Shown here: one piece after another, positions 16,818 through 26,486 of the stretch
Numbering within the stretch: position 1 is the stretch's first letter
Layout of the letters: each line of letters starts with the position of its first letter
Source: Brevibacillus laterosporus
Lineage (GTDB): Bacteria > Bacillota > Bacilli > Brevibacillales > Brevibacillaceae
Length of the DNA: 64,000 bases
Assembly: GCA_007833815.1 (NCBI GenBank)
Contig: CP033464.1
Location: forward strand, 420,001 to 484,000
Reading direction: 5' to 3'
The notes under the pieces: generated by a model
The model's database searches: none
Told to the model about the DNA's origin: nothing
Seen by the model: the letters and a program-made list of their open reading frames with translations, nothing else
Position numbers and translations under genes: made by a program

Positions 16818-17000
16818 TTACTGTAACGTAACACCATATCCGCTGATTTGATTGGAAAAGTCAAAGTCATCATTCAGTTCTTGAAAAGCACTGATATCCC
16901 CCTTTTGCAAGGCTTCAAACAGCTCTTGATCTGTCACACCTTTTCCGCGCAGTACTTCAATCATCAGTGCTTCATTTTGTGAAAGTTTTACTAGAGACAT
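16818..17000 (-). CDS. Small acidic peptide gene at the end of the opp operon
   Basis: A 60-residue frame with a good ribosome site (GGGAGG, ten bases before ATG), starting 26 bases after the stop of the OppF gene. The product begins MSLVKLSQNEALMIEVLRGK, continues in an acidic helix (TDQELFEALQKGD) and ends with SNQISGYGVTLQ. It has no signal peptide, membrane segment or cysteine. The leader-plus-tail layout recalls precursor peptides, but no modification enzyme is nearby. I do not recognise a family. Its place in the operon suggests a link to the transporter or to its peptide cargo. Confidence 0.65.
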   Translation of the reverse strand: MSLVKLSQNEALMIEVLRGKGVTDQELFEALQKGDISAFQELNDDFDFSNQISGYGVTLQ

Positions 17001-17026
17001 CTTGTAATATCCTCCCTATTTCAGAC

Positions 17027-18007
17027 TTATTCTCCAAACAAATGACAGGCAACCTGGTGGCCTGCGCTAATATTTACTAGTTTCGGCTCCTCTTCTGCAC
17101 AACGTGATGATGCATAGGGACATCTAGACTGGAACTTACAGCCTCGAATTGTTGACAATGGGCTTGGAATATCCCCTTCAGTAATGATACGTTTTTGATT
17201 CCGTAGCTTAGGATCAGCTATTGGGATAGAGGAAAGAAGTGCTTGCGTATATGGATGTGCTGGATGATCATATAATTCATTGCTTTGGGCGACTTCTACG
17301 ATTTGACCTAGATACATCACACCAATGCGATCTGAGATATGACGTACCATGGATAAATCGTGGGCAATAAATAAGTAGGTCAGCCCTAATTCCTTTTGCA
17401 AATCCTCAAGCATGTTTACCACTTGGGCTTGAACAGATACGTCCAGCGCAGAAATTGGCTCATCGCACATGATAAACTCTGGTTTCACCGCTAGAGATCG
17501 TGCAATGCTGACTCGCTGTCTCTGTCCTCCACTGAATTCGTACGGATAACGATCCAGATGTTCTTTTTTTAGTCCTACACGCTCCAACAGAGCCTGGATG
17601 ATTTCCCTCCGCTCTTTTTCTCCAAGCGAATCATGGATATTCATTGGTTCACTAATAAGCTCAAAAACAGTCATCCCAGGATTTAAGGAAGAATACGGGT
17701 CCTGAAAAATGGTTTGCATTCGTTTACGAAATGGTTTGAGTTGCTGTTCACTCATGTTCGCTAAATCATGTCCATCAAACAATATTTTTCCATCAGTCAC
17801 ATCAAAAAGTCGAACAATACTGCGGCCCGTTGTTGATTTACCGCACCCCGACTCTCCAACCAAGCCAAATGTTTCGCCTTTATAAACCTCAAAGCTGACG
17901 TCATCGACAGCCTTCACATATTTCGTTGTCCCACCAAAAAAACCTTTATGGATTGGATAATATTTTTTGAGATGCTTTACATCAACTAAAATGTCCTTTG
18001 GCTTCAT
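17027..18007 (-). CDS. Oligopeptide ABC transporter ATP-binding protein (OppF-like)
   Basis: ABC ATPase of about 326 residues. It has the Walker A GLVGESGCGKST, the Q loop with IFQDPYSSLNPGMTV, the signature FSGGQRQRVSIARSLA, Walker B EFIMCDEPISALD and the switch histidine in IAHDLS. The C-terminal oligopeptide/dipeptide extension has CKFQSRCPYASSRC, a cysteine cluster typical of OppD/OppF. I start at the ATG at 18007 with GGGGGG seven bases before it; the frame is open to 18022. It overlaps the OppD gene by 26 bases. Confidence 0.93.
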   Translation of the reverse strand: MKPKDILVDVKHLKKYYPIHKGFFGGTTKYVKAVDDVSFEVYKGETFGLVGESGCGKSTTGRSIVRLFDVTDGKILFDGHDLANMSEQQLKPFRKRMQTIFQDPYSSLNPGMTVFELISEPMNIHDSLGEKERREIIQALLERVGLKKEHLDRYPYEFSGGQRQRVSIARSLAVKPEFIMCDEPISALDVSVQAQVVNMLEDLQKELGLTYLFIAHDLSMVRHISDRIGVMYLGQIVEVAQSNELYDHPAHPYTQALLSSIPIADPKLRNQKRIITEGDIPSPLSTIRGCKFQSRCPYASSRCAEEEPKLVNISAGHQVACHLFGE

Positions 18008-18992
18008 TCCTTTTCCCCCCATCTCCTTCTCCTAGCCAACATTTCATTCGTTGACCTGAACCTCTTTCATAAGAAGGCGGAATTTCGCTAAGACATTTAT
18101 CCATCATATGAGGGCAACGCTCTGCAAATGGACAGCCTTTCGTAGGGTTTAATAAGCTAGGTGGTGTTCCTTCAATGGGAATAAGTCTTTCCTTATTTCC
18201 ATTATGGTGTTTAGGCAAGGAACGCAAAAGTCCTTGTGTGTATGGGTGTTGTGGGCGATAAAAGATATCTTCTACCTTCCCCTCTTCCATAACCATTCCA
18301 CTATACATGACTATTACTCTTGTACATACTTGAGCTACTACACCCAAATCATGTGTGATCAGCATGATAGCTGTATCTGATTGGGTAGCCAGTTCTTTTA
18401 TCAAATCAAGAATCTGAGCCTGAATGGTTACATCTAATGCAGTGGTAGGCTCGTCAGCAATCAATAGCTCCGGTTCACATGAGAGCGCCATCGCAATCAT
18501 CACTCTCTGCCTCATCCCGCCACTGAATTCATGCGGGTATTGATTGAATCGCTCTTCAGGAGAAGATATCCCCACCTGTTTTAATAACTCGATCGCTTTT
18601 TGTTTAGCCCCTGCCTTGCTTACCTTTTGATGCCTCATGATTACTTCCGTAAGTTGGCGTCCAATTTTATAAACAGGATTAAGAGAAGTCATCGGATCTT
18701 GAAAGATCATAGCGATACGATTTCCTCGAATCGCTTTTCGTTCTTTTTCTGTAGCTACTAACAGATCTTTTTCACCAAACTTGATCTCTCCTCCTACAAT
18801 TTTCCCCGGTTGTGCAATCAGAGAGAGAATTGACTTGGCGGTAACACTTTTTCCACTACCTGATTCTCCTACAATCCCAATAACTTCACCTTTTTGTACG
18901 AAAAAACTGACTCCTCTAACAGCTTGCACCTCTCCAGCGCGGGTGAAGAAGGACGTTCTTAAATTCTTCACATCCAATAAAACTTCCGTCAT
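17982..18992 (-). CDS. Oligopeptide ABC transporter ATP-binding protein (OppD-like)
   Basis: ABC ATPase of about 336 residues with Walker A GIVGESGSGKSV, IFQDPMTSLNPVYKI, signature FSGGMRQRVMIAMALS, Walker B ELLIADEPTTALD and ITHDLG. The C-terminal extension carries GCPFAERCPHMMDKC. The ATG at 18992 has GGAG eight bases before it; an upstream GTG at 19001 is less likely. It pairs with the OppF-like ATPase to power uptake of peptides. Confidence 0.93.
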   Translation of the reverse strand: MTEVLLDVKNLRTSFFTRAGEVQAVRGVSFFVQKGEVIGIVGESGSGKSVTAKSILSLIAQPGKIVGGEIKFGEKDLLVATEKERKAIRGNRIAMIFQDPMTSLNPVYKIGRQLTEVIMRHQKVSKAGAKQKAIELLKQVGISSPEERFNQYPHEFSGGMRQRVMIAMALSCEPELLIADEPTTALDVTIQAQILDLIKELATQSDTAIMLITHDLGVVAQVCTRVIVMYSGMVMEEGKVEDIFYRPQHPYTQGLLRSLPKHHNGNKERLIPIEGTPPSLLNPTKGCPFAERCPHMMDKCLSEIPPSYERGSGQRMKCWLGEGDGGKRNEAKGHFS

Positions 18993-19037
18993 ATGCCTCA
19001 CTCCAAGCTAATCATCTTCATTCGCTATGCAGATTTC

Positions 19038-19883
19038 TTATTCGTCATTTGCTTTTGGTTCAAAGGCTACTCGTAAAACATCTCCCAAAACATTAAAGCT
19101 CATTACCGTAAGCAGAATAAACAAGCCAGGAAAAAGAGCTAGATGGGGCGCTTCTCCTATATATCCTTGTGCGTTGTTTAGCATACTACCCCACGATGAG
19201 TTGGGCTGTTGAATACCAAGCCCGAGAAAACTAAGGGCCGACTCCATTAAGATCGCAGACGCAATATTGATAGTCGCAGTCACAATAATAGTAGAAGAGA
19301 TGCTTGGAATGATGTGATAGAAAATAATTTTAAATGAGCTTTGCCCAGACACCTTGGCGTACAATACATATTCACGTTCCTTTACCGACAGTGTTTCAGC
19401 CCGTACAAGTCTAGCTACATTCATCCATGTTAAAAGTCCAATGATAATAATGACAGTCTGAATACTAGGCTTTACATACACACTAAGGATGAGCATTAAT
19501 AGAAAGGATGGGATCGACATCAATATTTCTACAGCTCGCATAATGATGCTATCAACCATTCCTCCAAAATATCCACTAATCGCCCCAATTGTTGTTCCAA
19601 GTCCAGTAGCAATGATCATGGCGGCAAATCCCACCATCAAAGAAACTCGCCCACCATGAAGGGCCCTAGAAAAATAATCTCTTCCAAAATCATCTGTTCC
19701 GAAAAAGTGTGCTTGACTCAATGGTTGTAGTCTATCCTGAATGACAATTTGATTAGGGTCATACGGGGCAAGAACAGCAAATAAGGAACCAAGTGCAAAA
19801 ACAATCAAAATAATCACTGAAATGAAGCCAAGCCTATTAGAAAACAACTCTACTTTTACGTTATTCCATCTTCTTCTATTCAT
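19038..19883 (-). CDS. Oligopeptide ABC transporter permease (OppC-like)
   Basis: A 281-residue inner-membrane permease. The N-terminal OppC segment contains a membrane span followed by the FGTDDFGRDYFSRALHGGR loop typical of this subunit. The BPD transport domain has about five further spans, with the coupling loop around EYVLYAKVSGQSSFKIIFYH. It follows the OppB-like gene by four bases. Confidence 0.92.
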   Translation of the reverse strand: MNRRRWNNVKVELFSNRLGFISVIILIVFALGSLFAVLAPYDPNQIVIQDRLQPLSQAHFFGTDDFGRDYFSRALHGGRVSLMVGFAAMIIATGLGTTIGAISGYFGGMVDSIIMRAVEILMSIPSFLLMLILSVYVKPSIQTVIIIIGLLTWMNVARLVRAETLSVKEREYVLYAKVSGQSSFKIIFYHIIPSISSTIIVTATINIASAILMESALSFLGLGIQQPNSSWGSMLNNAQGYIGEAPHLALFPGLFILLTVMSFNVLGDVLRVAFEPKANDE

Positions 19884-19887
19884 CTTG

Positions 19888-20838
19888 CTACCTCCATGCC
19901 CTGATTCGAGGATCCACTACGCTGTAAAGTATATCTGCCAGCAAATTTCCGATGATAAGCAAGACAGATGTAAACATGGTAATCGCCATAATGATCGGAT
20001 AATCAAATCCAAAGGCAGCCTTAATACTAAGTGAGCCTATTCCTGGCCAAGAAAATACCGTTTCTGTAATAATCGCGCCAGCAATCAAATCAGGTAGAGA
20101 CATCCCTAGAAGGGTAATAATCGGTAAAAGTACATTTTTCAACACATGGTTAAAAAGAATCTGCCATCGTGTAGAGCCATAGGCATATTGAATTTGTACG
20201 TAATCTTCCCTCAATTGGCCAATTGTGTTGGAACGAATATATCTCATATAAACAGATAATTGGCCAAAACTAAGGACCAAACAGGGAAGTATACCGTGCT
20301 TGATAACATCCCAGGTGGAAGTAACCCCAATCGTTCTTATTCCCATGCTGGGGAGAAGATGCAGTTTAATGGCAAAAAAGTAGATTAAAAGCATAGCAAA
20401 CCAAAAAGCTGGAATCGAAATTCCCACATACGAGAACATGTTTAAAATATTATCAATCCACTTATTTCTATTTGCTCCCGCTATCAATCCTAATGGGATA
20501 GCCAACATAACGGAGAGAAGTATAGAAGCTCCCATTAATCCAGCCGTTGCCGGTAACCGTTCCATTACCTGTGTAAGCACAGGTCGGTGATTGATGAGTG
20601 AATAACCGAAATCACCCATAAACACATTCTTTAACCAGATAAAATACTGAATATATCCAGGACGATCCAATCCCAAGCTATGCCGAATCCGTTCTATATC
20701 CTCTAGACTCATTTTTGGAGTAATGAAAGCTTGCAGAGGATCACCAGGAGCCAGCTTTATCAAAGCAAAGCAAACAATTGAAATAAAAAATAACATCGGA
20801 ATAGATTGAAGAATTCGTTTTGCTATGAATGAAAACAT
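19888..20838 (-). CDS. Oligopeptide ABC transporter permease (OppB-like)
   Basis: A 316-residue permease with six membrane spans. The N terminus has the family pattern KRILQSIPMLFFISIVCF followed by LAPGDPLQ. The coupling region reads EDYVQIQYAYGSTRWQILFN. Its start is preceded by AGGAGG. A hairpin separates it from the binding-protein gene, which probably lowers its expression relative to that gene. Confidence 0.93.
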   Translation of the reverse strand: MFSFIAKRILQSIPMLFFISIVCFALIKLAPGDPLQAFITPKMSLEDIERIRHSLGLDRPGYIQYFIWLKNVFMGDFGYSLINHRPVLTQVMERLPATAGLMGASILLSVMLAIPLGLIAGANRNKWIDNILNMFSYVGISIPAFWFAMLLIYFFAIKLHLLPSMGIRTIGVTSTWDVIKHGILPCLVLSFGQLSVYMRYIRSNTIGQLREDYVQIQYAYGSTRWQILFNHVLKNVLLPIITLLGMSLPDLIAGAIITETVFSWPGIGSLSIKAAFGFDYPIIMAITMFTSVLLIIGNLLADILYSVVDPRIRAWR

Positions 20839-20871
20839 GAACTTCCTCCTAAAACAGCTTCTTGGAATGAA

Positions 20872-20897
20872 AATAAGCTGATCCTCATCAGCTTATT
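20872..20897 (-). terminator. Intra-operon hairpin (attenuating terminator) between oppA- and oppB-like genes
   Basis: Perfect ten-base stem AATAAGCTGA / TCAGCTTATT with a six-base loop and TTC after it. The weak T run fits partial termination or mRNA protection after the highly expressed binding-protein gene. Confidence 0.7.
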
Positions 20898-20933
20898 TTC
20901 ACCCTTGTTCCTAATATAAGAACTATCTTCTTG

Positions 20934-22532
20934 TTATTGCTCGTAAATTTTGGACAAATCCTCAAACATGGTAACTGGCTTCGTAACAGCTTCTTGTAAA
21001 CCACCAAATCTTTTATCAATCGCTATAATGGATTTAGGATAAGCGATTGGATAGATAGGTACATCGTCTGCTACTGTTTGTTGAATTTTTTTGTACATGT
21101 CAGCGCGTTTTGAAGTATCAATCTCTACCGCAGCTTTGGACCATAGCTCGTCAAACTCTTTGTTATTGTAATGGGAATAGTTGAAAGCTTCTGTACTGAC
21201 AAATAGAGATTTGTAAGCATCCGGTTCATACCCCATAATGTAGCCACCAAATGATAAATCGTAATCTTTATTTTTCATGTCCTGAGATTTGTTTGAAAAT
21301 GCTGCTGGATCTAACGGCTGTAGCTCAATTTCAATTCCTACATCTTTCAATTTCTGCTGTAGATAGAGTGCCTGACTGGTCTGTGGCTTGTTATTATTCA
21401 CATATGCCAGTCTGAGCTTCAAATTATTTACTCCTGCTTTTTTCAGCAAATCTTTAGCTTTTTCCACGTTATAATCGTACGTGGTTACCTCTTTTGTTTG
21501 GTAAAGAGCATCAGGAGTAAGTAGAGAATGAGCAGGTTCAGCATAATCAAGAGACGAGTAAGCTGCATGAATTAATTCATTTTTATCAATAGCATAGGCA
21601 ATCGCTTGGCGAACCTCTTTTTTCTTCAGTACGTCGATATTTAGATTAAACGCCATGTAAACCAATCGGCCTTCGTTATATTTAATTAAGGTAAACATCT
21701 GCATATCATTCATCTTGTTATAGTCTTGTGGATCGATAAGCTTCATTTGAATTTCGCCATTTTGCATAGCCAAATTAGCTGCGTTGTTATCTTTAGTAAT
21801 ACGATAGGTAACAGTGTCCAAATAGGATTTTCCTGCAAAATAGTTATCAAAGCGTTCTAAGGTTACATACTCTCCCGGTTTGTATTCCTTAAATTTGAAC
21901 GGACCGGAACCTACTGGACTGAAGTTTTTATCGCTTTTTTCAATATCCTCTACATTTTCAAAGATATGTTTAGGGATTGGTGATACCTGAACCAAAGCCC
22001 CTTCAAAGGCTGCACTAACTTGCGGAAGTACAAAGTCTACGGTAGTATCATCTACTTTTTTCACTTGGATCGGCTTGCCATCTAATACAAACAAGCTTCG
22101 TTGTGGACTGTGTTGCTTTTCATCTAAGATGCTAGTAAGAGTAAATACGACGTCGTTAGCAGTCAACTTTTTCCCGTCATGCCAAGTTAGGTTATCTCTG
22201 AGTTTTAGTGTATAGGTTAAAAAGTCCTTGGATTGCGTTGAGCTCTCTGCTAATACAAATGTTTTCTTTCCATCATTAATTGTAAATAAGGGCGCAAACA
22301 AGGATTGATTAATGGTTAAAGTCACACGGTCCCCAGCATAGTTCGGGTTAAGAGCACTTGGATCATCTCCAACTGCTATTACCAAGCTTCCTCCACTTTT
22401 AGGCTTACCACTCTCTGCTACAGATTGGCTTTGATCTCCCTCTTGCTGAGGTGCTGTACTTTCGCTAGCGCAACCGCTAAGAAATAACAGTATACTCATC
22501 AAAATAGAAATAATTCCAAAACGCTTAGTCAT
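20934..22532 (-). CDS. Oligopeptide-binding lipoprotein (OppA/DppA-like)
   Basis: Extracellular solute-binding protein of family 5, about 532 residues. The N terminus is a lipoprotein signal with lipobox LSGC, so the mature protein is anchored at that cysteine. Family signatures follow: LRDNLTWHDGKKLTANDVVF, PVGSGPFKFKEYKPGEY and KEVRQAIAYAIDKNELI. The ATG at 22532 has GGAGG seven bases before it and is preferred over an open GTG at 22538. First gene of the five-gene transporter operon. Such systems import peptides, including signalling peptides for RRNPP receptors like the one encoded nearby; that link is inference. Confidence 0.93.
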   Translation of the reverse strand: MTKRFGIISILMSILLFLSGCASESTAPQQEGDQSQSVAESGKPKSGGSLVIAVGDDPSALNPNYAGDRVTLTINQSLFAPLFTINDGKKTFVLAESSTQSKDFLTYTLKLRDNLTWHDGKKLTANDVVFTLTSILDEKQHSPQRSLFVLDGKPIQVKKVDDTTVDFVLPQVSAAFEGALVQVSPIPKHIFENVEDIEKSDKNFSPVGSGPFKFKEYKPGEYVTLERFDNYFAGKSYLDTVTYRITKDNNAANLAMQNGEIQMKLIDPQDYNKMNDMQMFTLIKYNEGRLVYMAFNLNIDVLKKKEVRQAIAYAIDKNELIHAAYSSLDYAEPAHSLLTPDALYQTKEVTTYDYNVEKAKDLLKKAGVNNLKLRLAYVNNNKPQTSQALYLQQKLKDVGIEIELQPLDPAAFSNKSQDMKNKDYDLSFGGYIMGYEPDAYKSLFVSTEAFNYSHYNNKEFDELWSKAAVEIDTSKRADMYKKIQQTVADDVPIYPIAYPKSIIAIDKRFGGLQEAVTKPVTMFEDLSKIYEQ

Positions 22533-22650
22533 GTCCACTCCTCCGATTTTTTATCCTCACTTCGGGAATAACATCAAGTTGTTTTCTAGTATAGCACCTT
22601 CGCCAAAAAAGGCAAGTAATCCGATCGGAATTAAAATATCACATAAAACA

Positions 22651-22693
22651 AAAGCAGTCATTGCAGAGTAATTTCCTGTAATGACTGCTTTTA
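22651..22693 (-). terminator. Terminator of the second two-component operon
   Basis: Perfect 12-base stem AAAGCAGTCATT / AATGACTGCTTT just after the kinase stop. The minus strand ends in TTTTGTTTTATG. Confidence 0.85.
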
Positions 22694-22700
22694 AATCCCC

Positions 22701-24437
22701 TTATTTGCATGGGAACGATAAGGTTATCGTGGTTCCTTTTCCTAGCACCGTTTCTACCCCGACTGTCCCCTGATGACCCTCCGCAATAGCCTTTGCGATA
22801 CTCATTCCCAGACCTGAGCCCTCTGCCTTTTCTTCTGTATGAGTGCCACGATAATACCGTTCAAATAATTTCTCTTTCGTCTCCTCATCCATACCCAATC
22901 CTTCGTCTTTTACGATTAAAATAGCCCTGTCTCCTTCACTCTTCGTAATAACGGTAACAGTCGTTCCTGAAGGTGTATGCTTTACTGCATTGATTATCAG
23001 ATTATCTAGCATACGCTTAAACCACTTAGGATTGGCCATGATGTAAAGTTCATTTGGAGCACTTTCGTAGGTAAATGAGGTTTGTTCTATGGTTACATCA
23101 TTAATATGTTGCAAGATGATCCTTCTTACAAACTCATTTAGCGCCACTTGTTTCATCGAAAATGATACTGCATTGTTCTTTAACTGGAAGGAGAGTGAAA
23201 AATCCTCCACCAATATACGCATATAATCCGCCTTTTCTCGAATCATATTACCCACTTGCTGTAATTCCGTTTCTGTCCAATTAAATTGTTTGCTTTCAAG
23301 AATATGTCCATATCCCTGAATCGTTGTTAGTGGTGTACGCAAGTCATGAGTAATACCCGTCATCCACTCTTCTCGGGTCTGCTCCAAACGTTGTTTCTCC
23401 CGCTCCGATGCAGTTAGCTTTTCTGCCATTTGGTAAAAGGCTTCAATGACTTCCTGATAAAGTCGATATCGCATGCGTAGCCTTCCATTTTTACGGTAAG
23501 CATTTTTCCTATCTTTCTCCGTCAATACCTCATCATAGCGTCCCTGTCCCATTCGTTCCAGCCACCCGATAAATATGAGCAACGGTTGACCGTATCGATA
23601 ACCGTGCCAAATGGAAAAAAGGATTGCCACAACAAAAATTCCCCCACCTAATTTTACAAGAGTATAAATAATCTCATGTAAAAATGGTTGCTTCTGATAC
23701 TCACCGTCTTTTTTAGAAATGTGTAGAACCCACGTATTCAAAAATTGTGGGTCATAGTAAACATCCATTTTCGTCGGATACGAGCCTGGCTCCATTTGCA
23801 TCTTGACTAAATCAATAGGAAGGTATGTCTTTGTTTCTGATTTTTTACCAATCGTCTGAATGACGTTTCCTTGCTGATCGATAATGTGTAGATATCCGTC
23901 TATGTCATCCACTTCTTTTTCTACTTGTGCGATATAAGAGGGAGCGACCTTCCCTTGGTGAGCATAGCTAGCAAACCATTTTGCCACCAGTTCTTTGTTT
24001 GGTTCGATATAGCCTAGTAAGAACAAAAATGGTGGATCAAATGTGTTATTGATTTTAGAGTACACGGTATAGGAATGCCATTGTTGCGTTTGATGAATTC
24101 TCCACAACTCATCTATCCGATAGCTTTTAGGCAAAGTTTCCGGCGTATCAATCGAATGAATAACTCGACCATCCTCACAAACAATCTGTAGCCACATTCT
24201 TTTTTCTTTCATTTGCTTTATCAAAAAATCGTTTAGCTGCACCTTATCTTTTTCAAAGATGGTATCTGTCACAACCGTGTCTAACATACCTATCGGAAAA
24301 TTTCGTTTGATTTCGCTATGACTTATATCCTGTATGAGTACAAATAATCCTACTGTCATAAGGAGCAGAGTCCCCAATGCAAGTAAAAAAAATTGATATG
24401 TAAAATGTACGGCCAGCCTTCGTTTTAACTTACTCAC
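22701..24437 (-). CDS. Two-component sensor histidine kinase
   Basis: Membrane kinase of about 578 residues. One membrane span lies near the N terminus (FFLLALGTLLLMTVGLFVLI) and a second about 230 residues later (GGGIFVVAILFSIWHGY), enclosing a large external sensor domain. The H box is GITHDLRTPLTTIQGY, the N box NLIINAVKHTPSG and the G box GSGLGMSIAKAIAEG. I start at the GTG at 24437 because AAGGAG lies seven bases before it; this overlaps the regulator gene by eight bases (GTGAGTAA). The signal is unknown. Confidence 0.9.
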   Translation of the reverse strand: MSKLKRRLAVHFTYQFFLLALGTLLLMTVGLFVLIQDISHSEIKRNFPIGMLDTVVTDTIFEKDKVQLNDFLIKQMKEKRMWLQIVCEDGRVIHSIDTPETLPKSYRIDELWRIHQTQQWHSYTVYSKINNTFDPPFLFLLGYIEPNKELVAKWFASYAHQGKVAPSYIAQVEKEVDDIDGYLHIIDQQGNVIQTIGKKSETKTYLPIDLVKMQMEPGSYPTKMDVYYDPQFLNTWVLHISKKDGEYQKQPFLHEIIYTLVKLGGGIFVVAILFSIWHGYRYGQPLLIFIGWLERMGQGRYDEVLTEKDRKNAYRKNGRLRMRYRLYQEVIEAFYQMAEKLTASEREKQRLEQTREEWMTGITHDLRTPLTTIQGYGHILESKQFNWTETELQQVGNMIREKADYMRILVEDFSLSFQLKNNAVSFSMKQVALNEFVRRIILQHINDVTIEQTSFTYESAPNELYIMANPKWFKRMLDNLIINAVKHTPSGTTVTVITKSEGDRAILIVKDEGLGMDEETKEKLFERYYRGTHTEEKAEGSGLGMSIAKAIAEGHQGTVGVETVLGKGTTITLSFPCK

Positions 24438-25149
24438 GTTTGTTCTCCTTGACGAGTTTGTAGCCAAGACCGCGAACGGTTACAAGGTAGCGCGGATCAC
24501 TGGGATTCACTTCGATTTTCTCTCGAATTCTGCGAATATGAACCATAACGGTATTATCATCAGCTAGGCCATCTAATCCCCATACGGCTTCATACAATTG
24601 ACCCTTAGAGAATATCCGATTGGGATGTTTGCACAAATATAGGAGCAACAGAAAAACTTGAGCAGGACACGAGACACTCCTTCCTTCCACCACTAGCTCT
24701 CCTGCTGTTTCATTTACACTAAACCGACCAAAATCGTAGCTATATGTCGCAATCTTTGGCTCTGAAGCATCCAGAGATAAGCTACCTCGTCTCAGGCGTG
24801 CCTTAATTCTCGCAGCTATTTCCAATGGATTAAAGGGTTTAGTTACATAGTCATCTCCACCTGTGGCAAAACCCGTCAAAATGTCCAAATCAGAGGTCCT
24901 TGCCGTAACAAACAAGATATGGGCGTGGGATATCTGTCTGATTTTGGGGCATAAGTCAAATCCACTTTGATCAGGTAGCATGACATCAAGTACAATAACG
25001 TCTGGTTTCTGGTCCTGAACCATTTGTAGGGCTTCTTGTGCCGATGAGGCATGAAATATTTGGCTAAACCCCTCGTTCCTCAATACTTTCTCCAGCATCA
25101 TGACGATCGATCTTTCATCATCAACAAGCAATATCTTGGCGTTTTCCAC
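24430..25149 (-). CDS. OmpR/PhoB-family response regulator
   Basis: A 239-residue regulator: receiver domain with D10-D11, phosphoacceptor D55 in VIVLDVMLPDQ and lysine in VTKPF, then a winged-helix domain with DNTVMVHIRRIREKIE and TVRGLGYKLV. It is translationally coupled to the kinase. It is divergent from a DUF418 gene across 143 bases, so that membrane protein may be a target. Confidence 0.93.
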   Translation of the reverse strand: MENAKILLVDDERSIVMMLEKVLRNEGFSQIFHASSAQEALQMVQDQKPDVIVLDVMLPDQSGFDLCPKIRQISHAHILFVTARTSDLDILTGFATGGDDYVTKPFNPLEIAARIKARLRRGSLSLDASEPKIATYSYDFGRFSVNETAGELVVEGRSVSCPAQVFLLLLYLCKHPNRIFSKGQLYEAVWGLDGLADDNTVMVHIRRIREKIEVNPSDPRYLVTVRGLGYKLVKENKRE

Positions 25150-25292
25150 AATTATCCACCTCGTTGCTATCCTACCACAGTAACCTTAACTACACCTTAA
25201 CGCTACCTGAGGATATTTTACCCTTGCATAAGGTTCTGTTTATTCTTTCATAAAGTAAAAGCCTTATATTAGTACCTGAGGTGATTGTAAAA

Positions 25293-26486
25293 ATGAAGAT
25301 GGGCAAACAAAGAGTAGCCGCTGTAGACGGAATCCGCGGATTAAGTTTATTTGGCATCCTAATGGCAAACATGTTGATTTTTCAATACGGGTTGTGGGGA
25401 AAGGATCAATTGCATCTGTTCTCTCCTTCCGTGATGGATACCTTTACCCACTCCTTTCTGAAACTTATGGTTGAAGGGAGCTTCATACCGATCTTTACGT
25501 TTTTGTTTGGATTTAGCATGGTGAAATTGAAAGAAAGCTTAGAGAGGCAGAATTGCAAATACAGAAGACATTTGTTACGCAGATTTCTTTTCCTTATGGT
25601 TGTTGGGTGGCTTCACTCTACATTTCTATGGGAAGGCGATATTCTATTTTTCTATGGAATAATCGGTGTAGCACTGATCATGTTTGTCAATCGTACGAAA
25701 AAAACATTACTCATCTGGGGAAGTATCCTACTTCTGCTACCGTCTCTACTAGGATTTAGTAGTGTTGAAAATCTAACGAAGGACCCTACAAAGCTAGAAC
25801 AGTATGTCAAACAAACCCAGATCGTTAACTCTTCTGGTACGTACAGCGAGATTAAGGAGCACCGCAGTACGCCCCATGATTTGGGTATATCTGATTTGGA
25901 ATTTTTTGCAATTCTCCTGATAGCTCCAATCATAACTACACCTATGTTCTTATTTGGCATGTATGCTGCAAAAGCAACCTGGTTTGTCGATCCTCTTGGT
26001 AAGCGTTCTTACTATCTAAAGAGAGCCTTACTATTCCTACCCTTGGGTCTGCTACTAAAAAGCTTACCTATCTTACTTACAGCCAATTGGTCAGGAATTG
26101 GCGACTTCCTTGGAGCTAGCGTTCTGTCACTGGGCTATATTTTTTCCTTTGCCTTCTTTTACTCTAAGTTGACTCATACCCGTTGGCTTACCTGCTTCGA
26201 GTGTGTCGGCAAGCTCTCCATGACCAACTATTTGATGCAAACAGTGATTTGTACCACAATTTTTTATGGTTATGGTTTAGGCTTATTCGGTACATTTGGC
26301 GTACTTGCTGGTATATTTCTGTCTCTGATCATCTTTTCACTACAAGTGGCAGCCAGCTTCTTGTATTTGAAGCATTTTTCCTATGGCCCAATTGAAAAGC
26401 TATTGCGTATTTGGACGTACTTCTCGTGGTCTGGAAAGCCAGCGTCCCAAAGAGTAAACACGATTTCTATAGAAAAAACAGGTTGA
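25293..26486 (+). CDS. DUF418 multi-pass membrane protein (YeiB/YxaH-like)
   Basis: A 397-residue membrane protein with roughly nine or ten spans. The family opening AAVDGIRGLSLFGILMANM, an internal LFGMYAAK segment and the C-terminal DUF418 part (CVGKLSMTNYLMQT, YGPIEKLLR) are all present. Function of the family is not known; members are thought to be transport-related. The ATG at 25293 is preferred, with GAGGTG nine bases upstream; a GTG at 25281 is open. It is divergently transcribed from the two-component operon. Confidence 0.88.
   Translation: MKMGKQRVAAVDGIRGLSLFGILMANMLIFQYGLWGKDQLHLFSPSVMDTFTHSFLKLMVEGSFIPIFTFLFGFSMVKLKESLERQNCKYRRHLLRRFLFLMVVGWLHSTFLWEGDILFFYGIIGVALIMFVNRTKKTLLIWGSILLLLPSLLGFSSVENLTKDPTKLEQYVKQTQIVNSSGTYSEIKEHRSTPHDLGISDLEFFAILLIAPIITTPMFLFGMYAAKATWFVDPLGKRSYYLKRALLFLPLGLLLKSLPILLTANWSGIGDFLGASVLSLGYIFSFAFFYSKLTHTRWLTCFECVGKLSMTNYLMQTVICTTIFYGYGLGLFGTFGVLAGIFLSLIIFSLQVAASFLYLKHFSYGPIEKLLRIWTYFSWSGKPASQRVNTISIEKTG

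Noticed and set aside
16552-16851. 99-codon plus-strand frame between the receptor and opp loci
   Set aside because: Starts inside a palindrome, overlaps the opp terminator and the 60-aa gene, and has an implausible composition.
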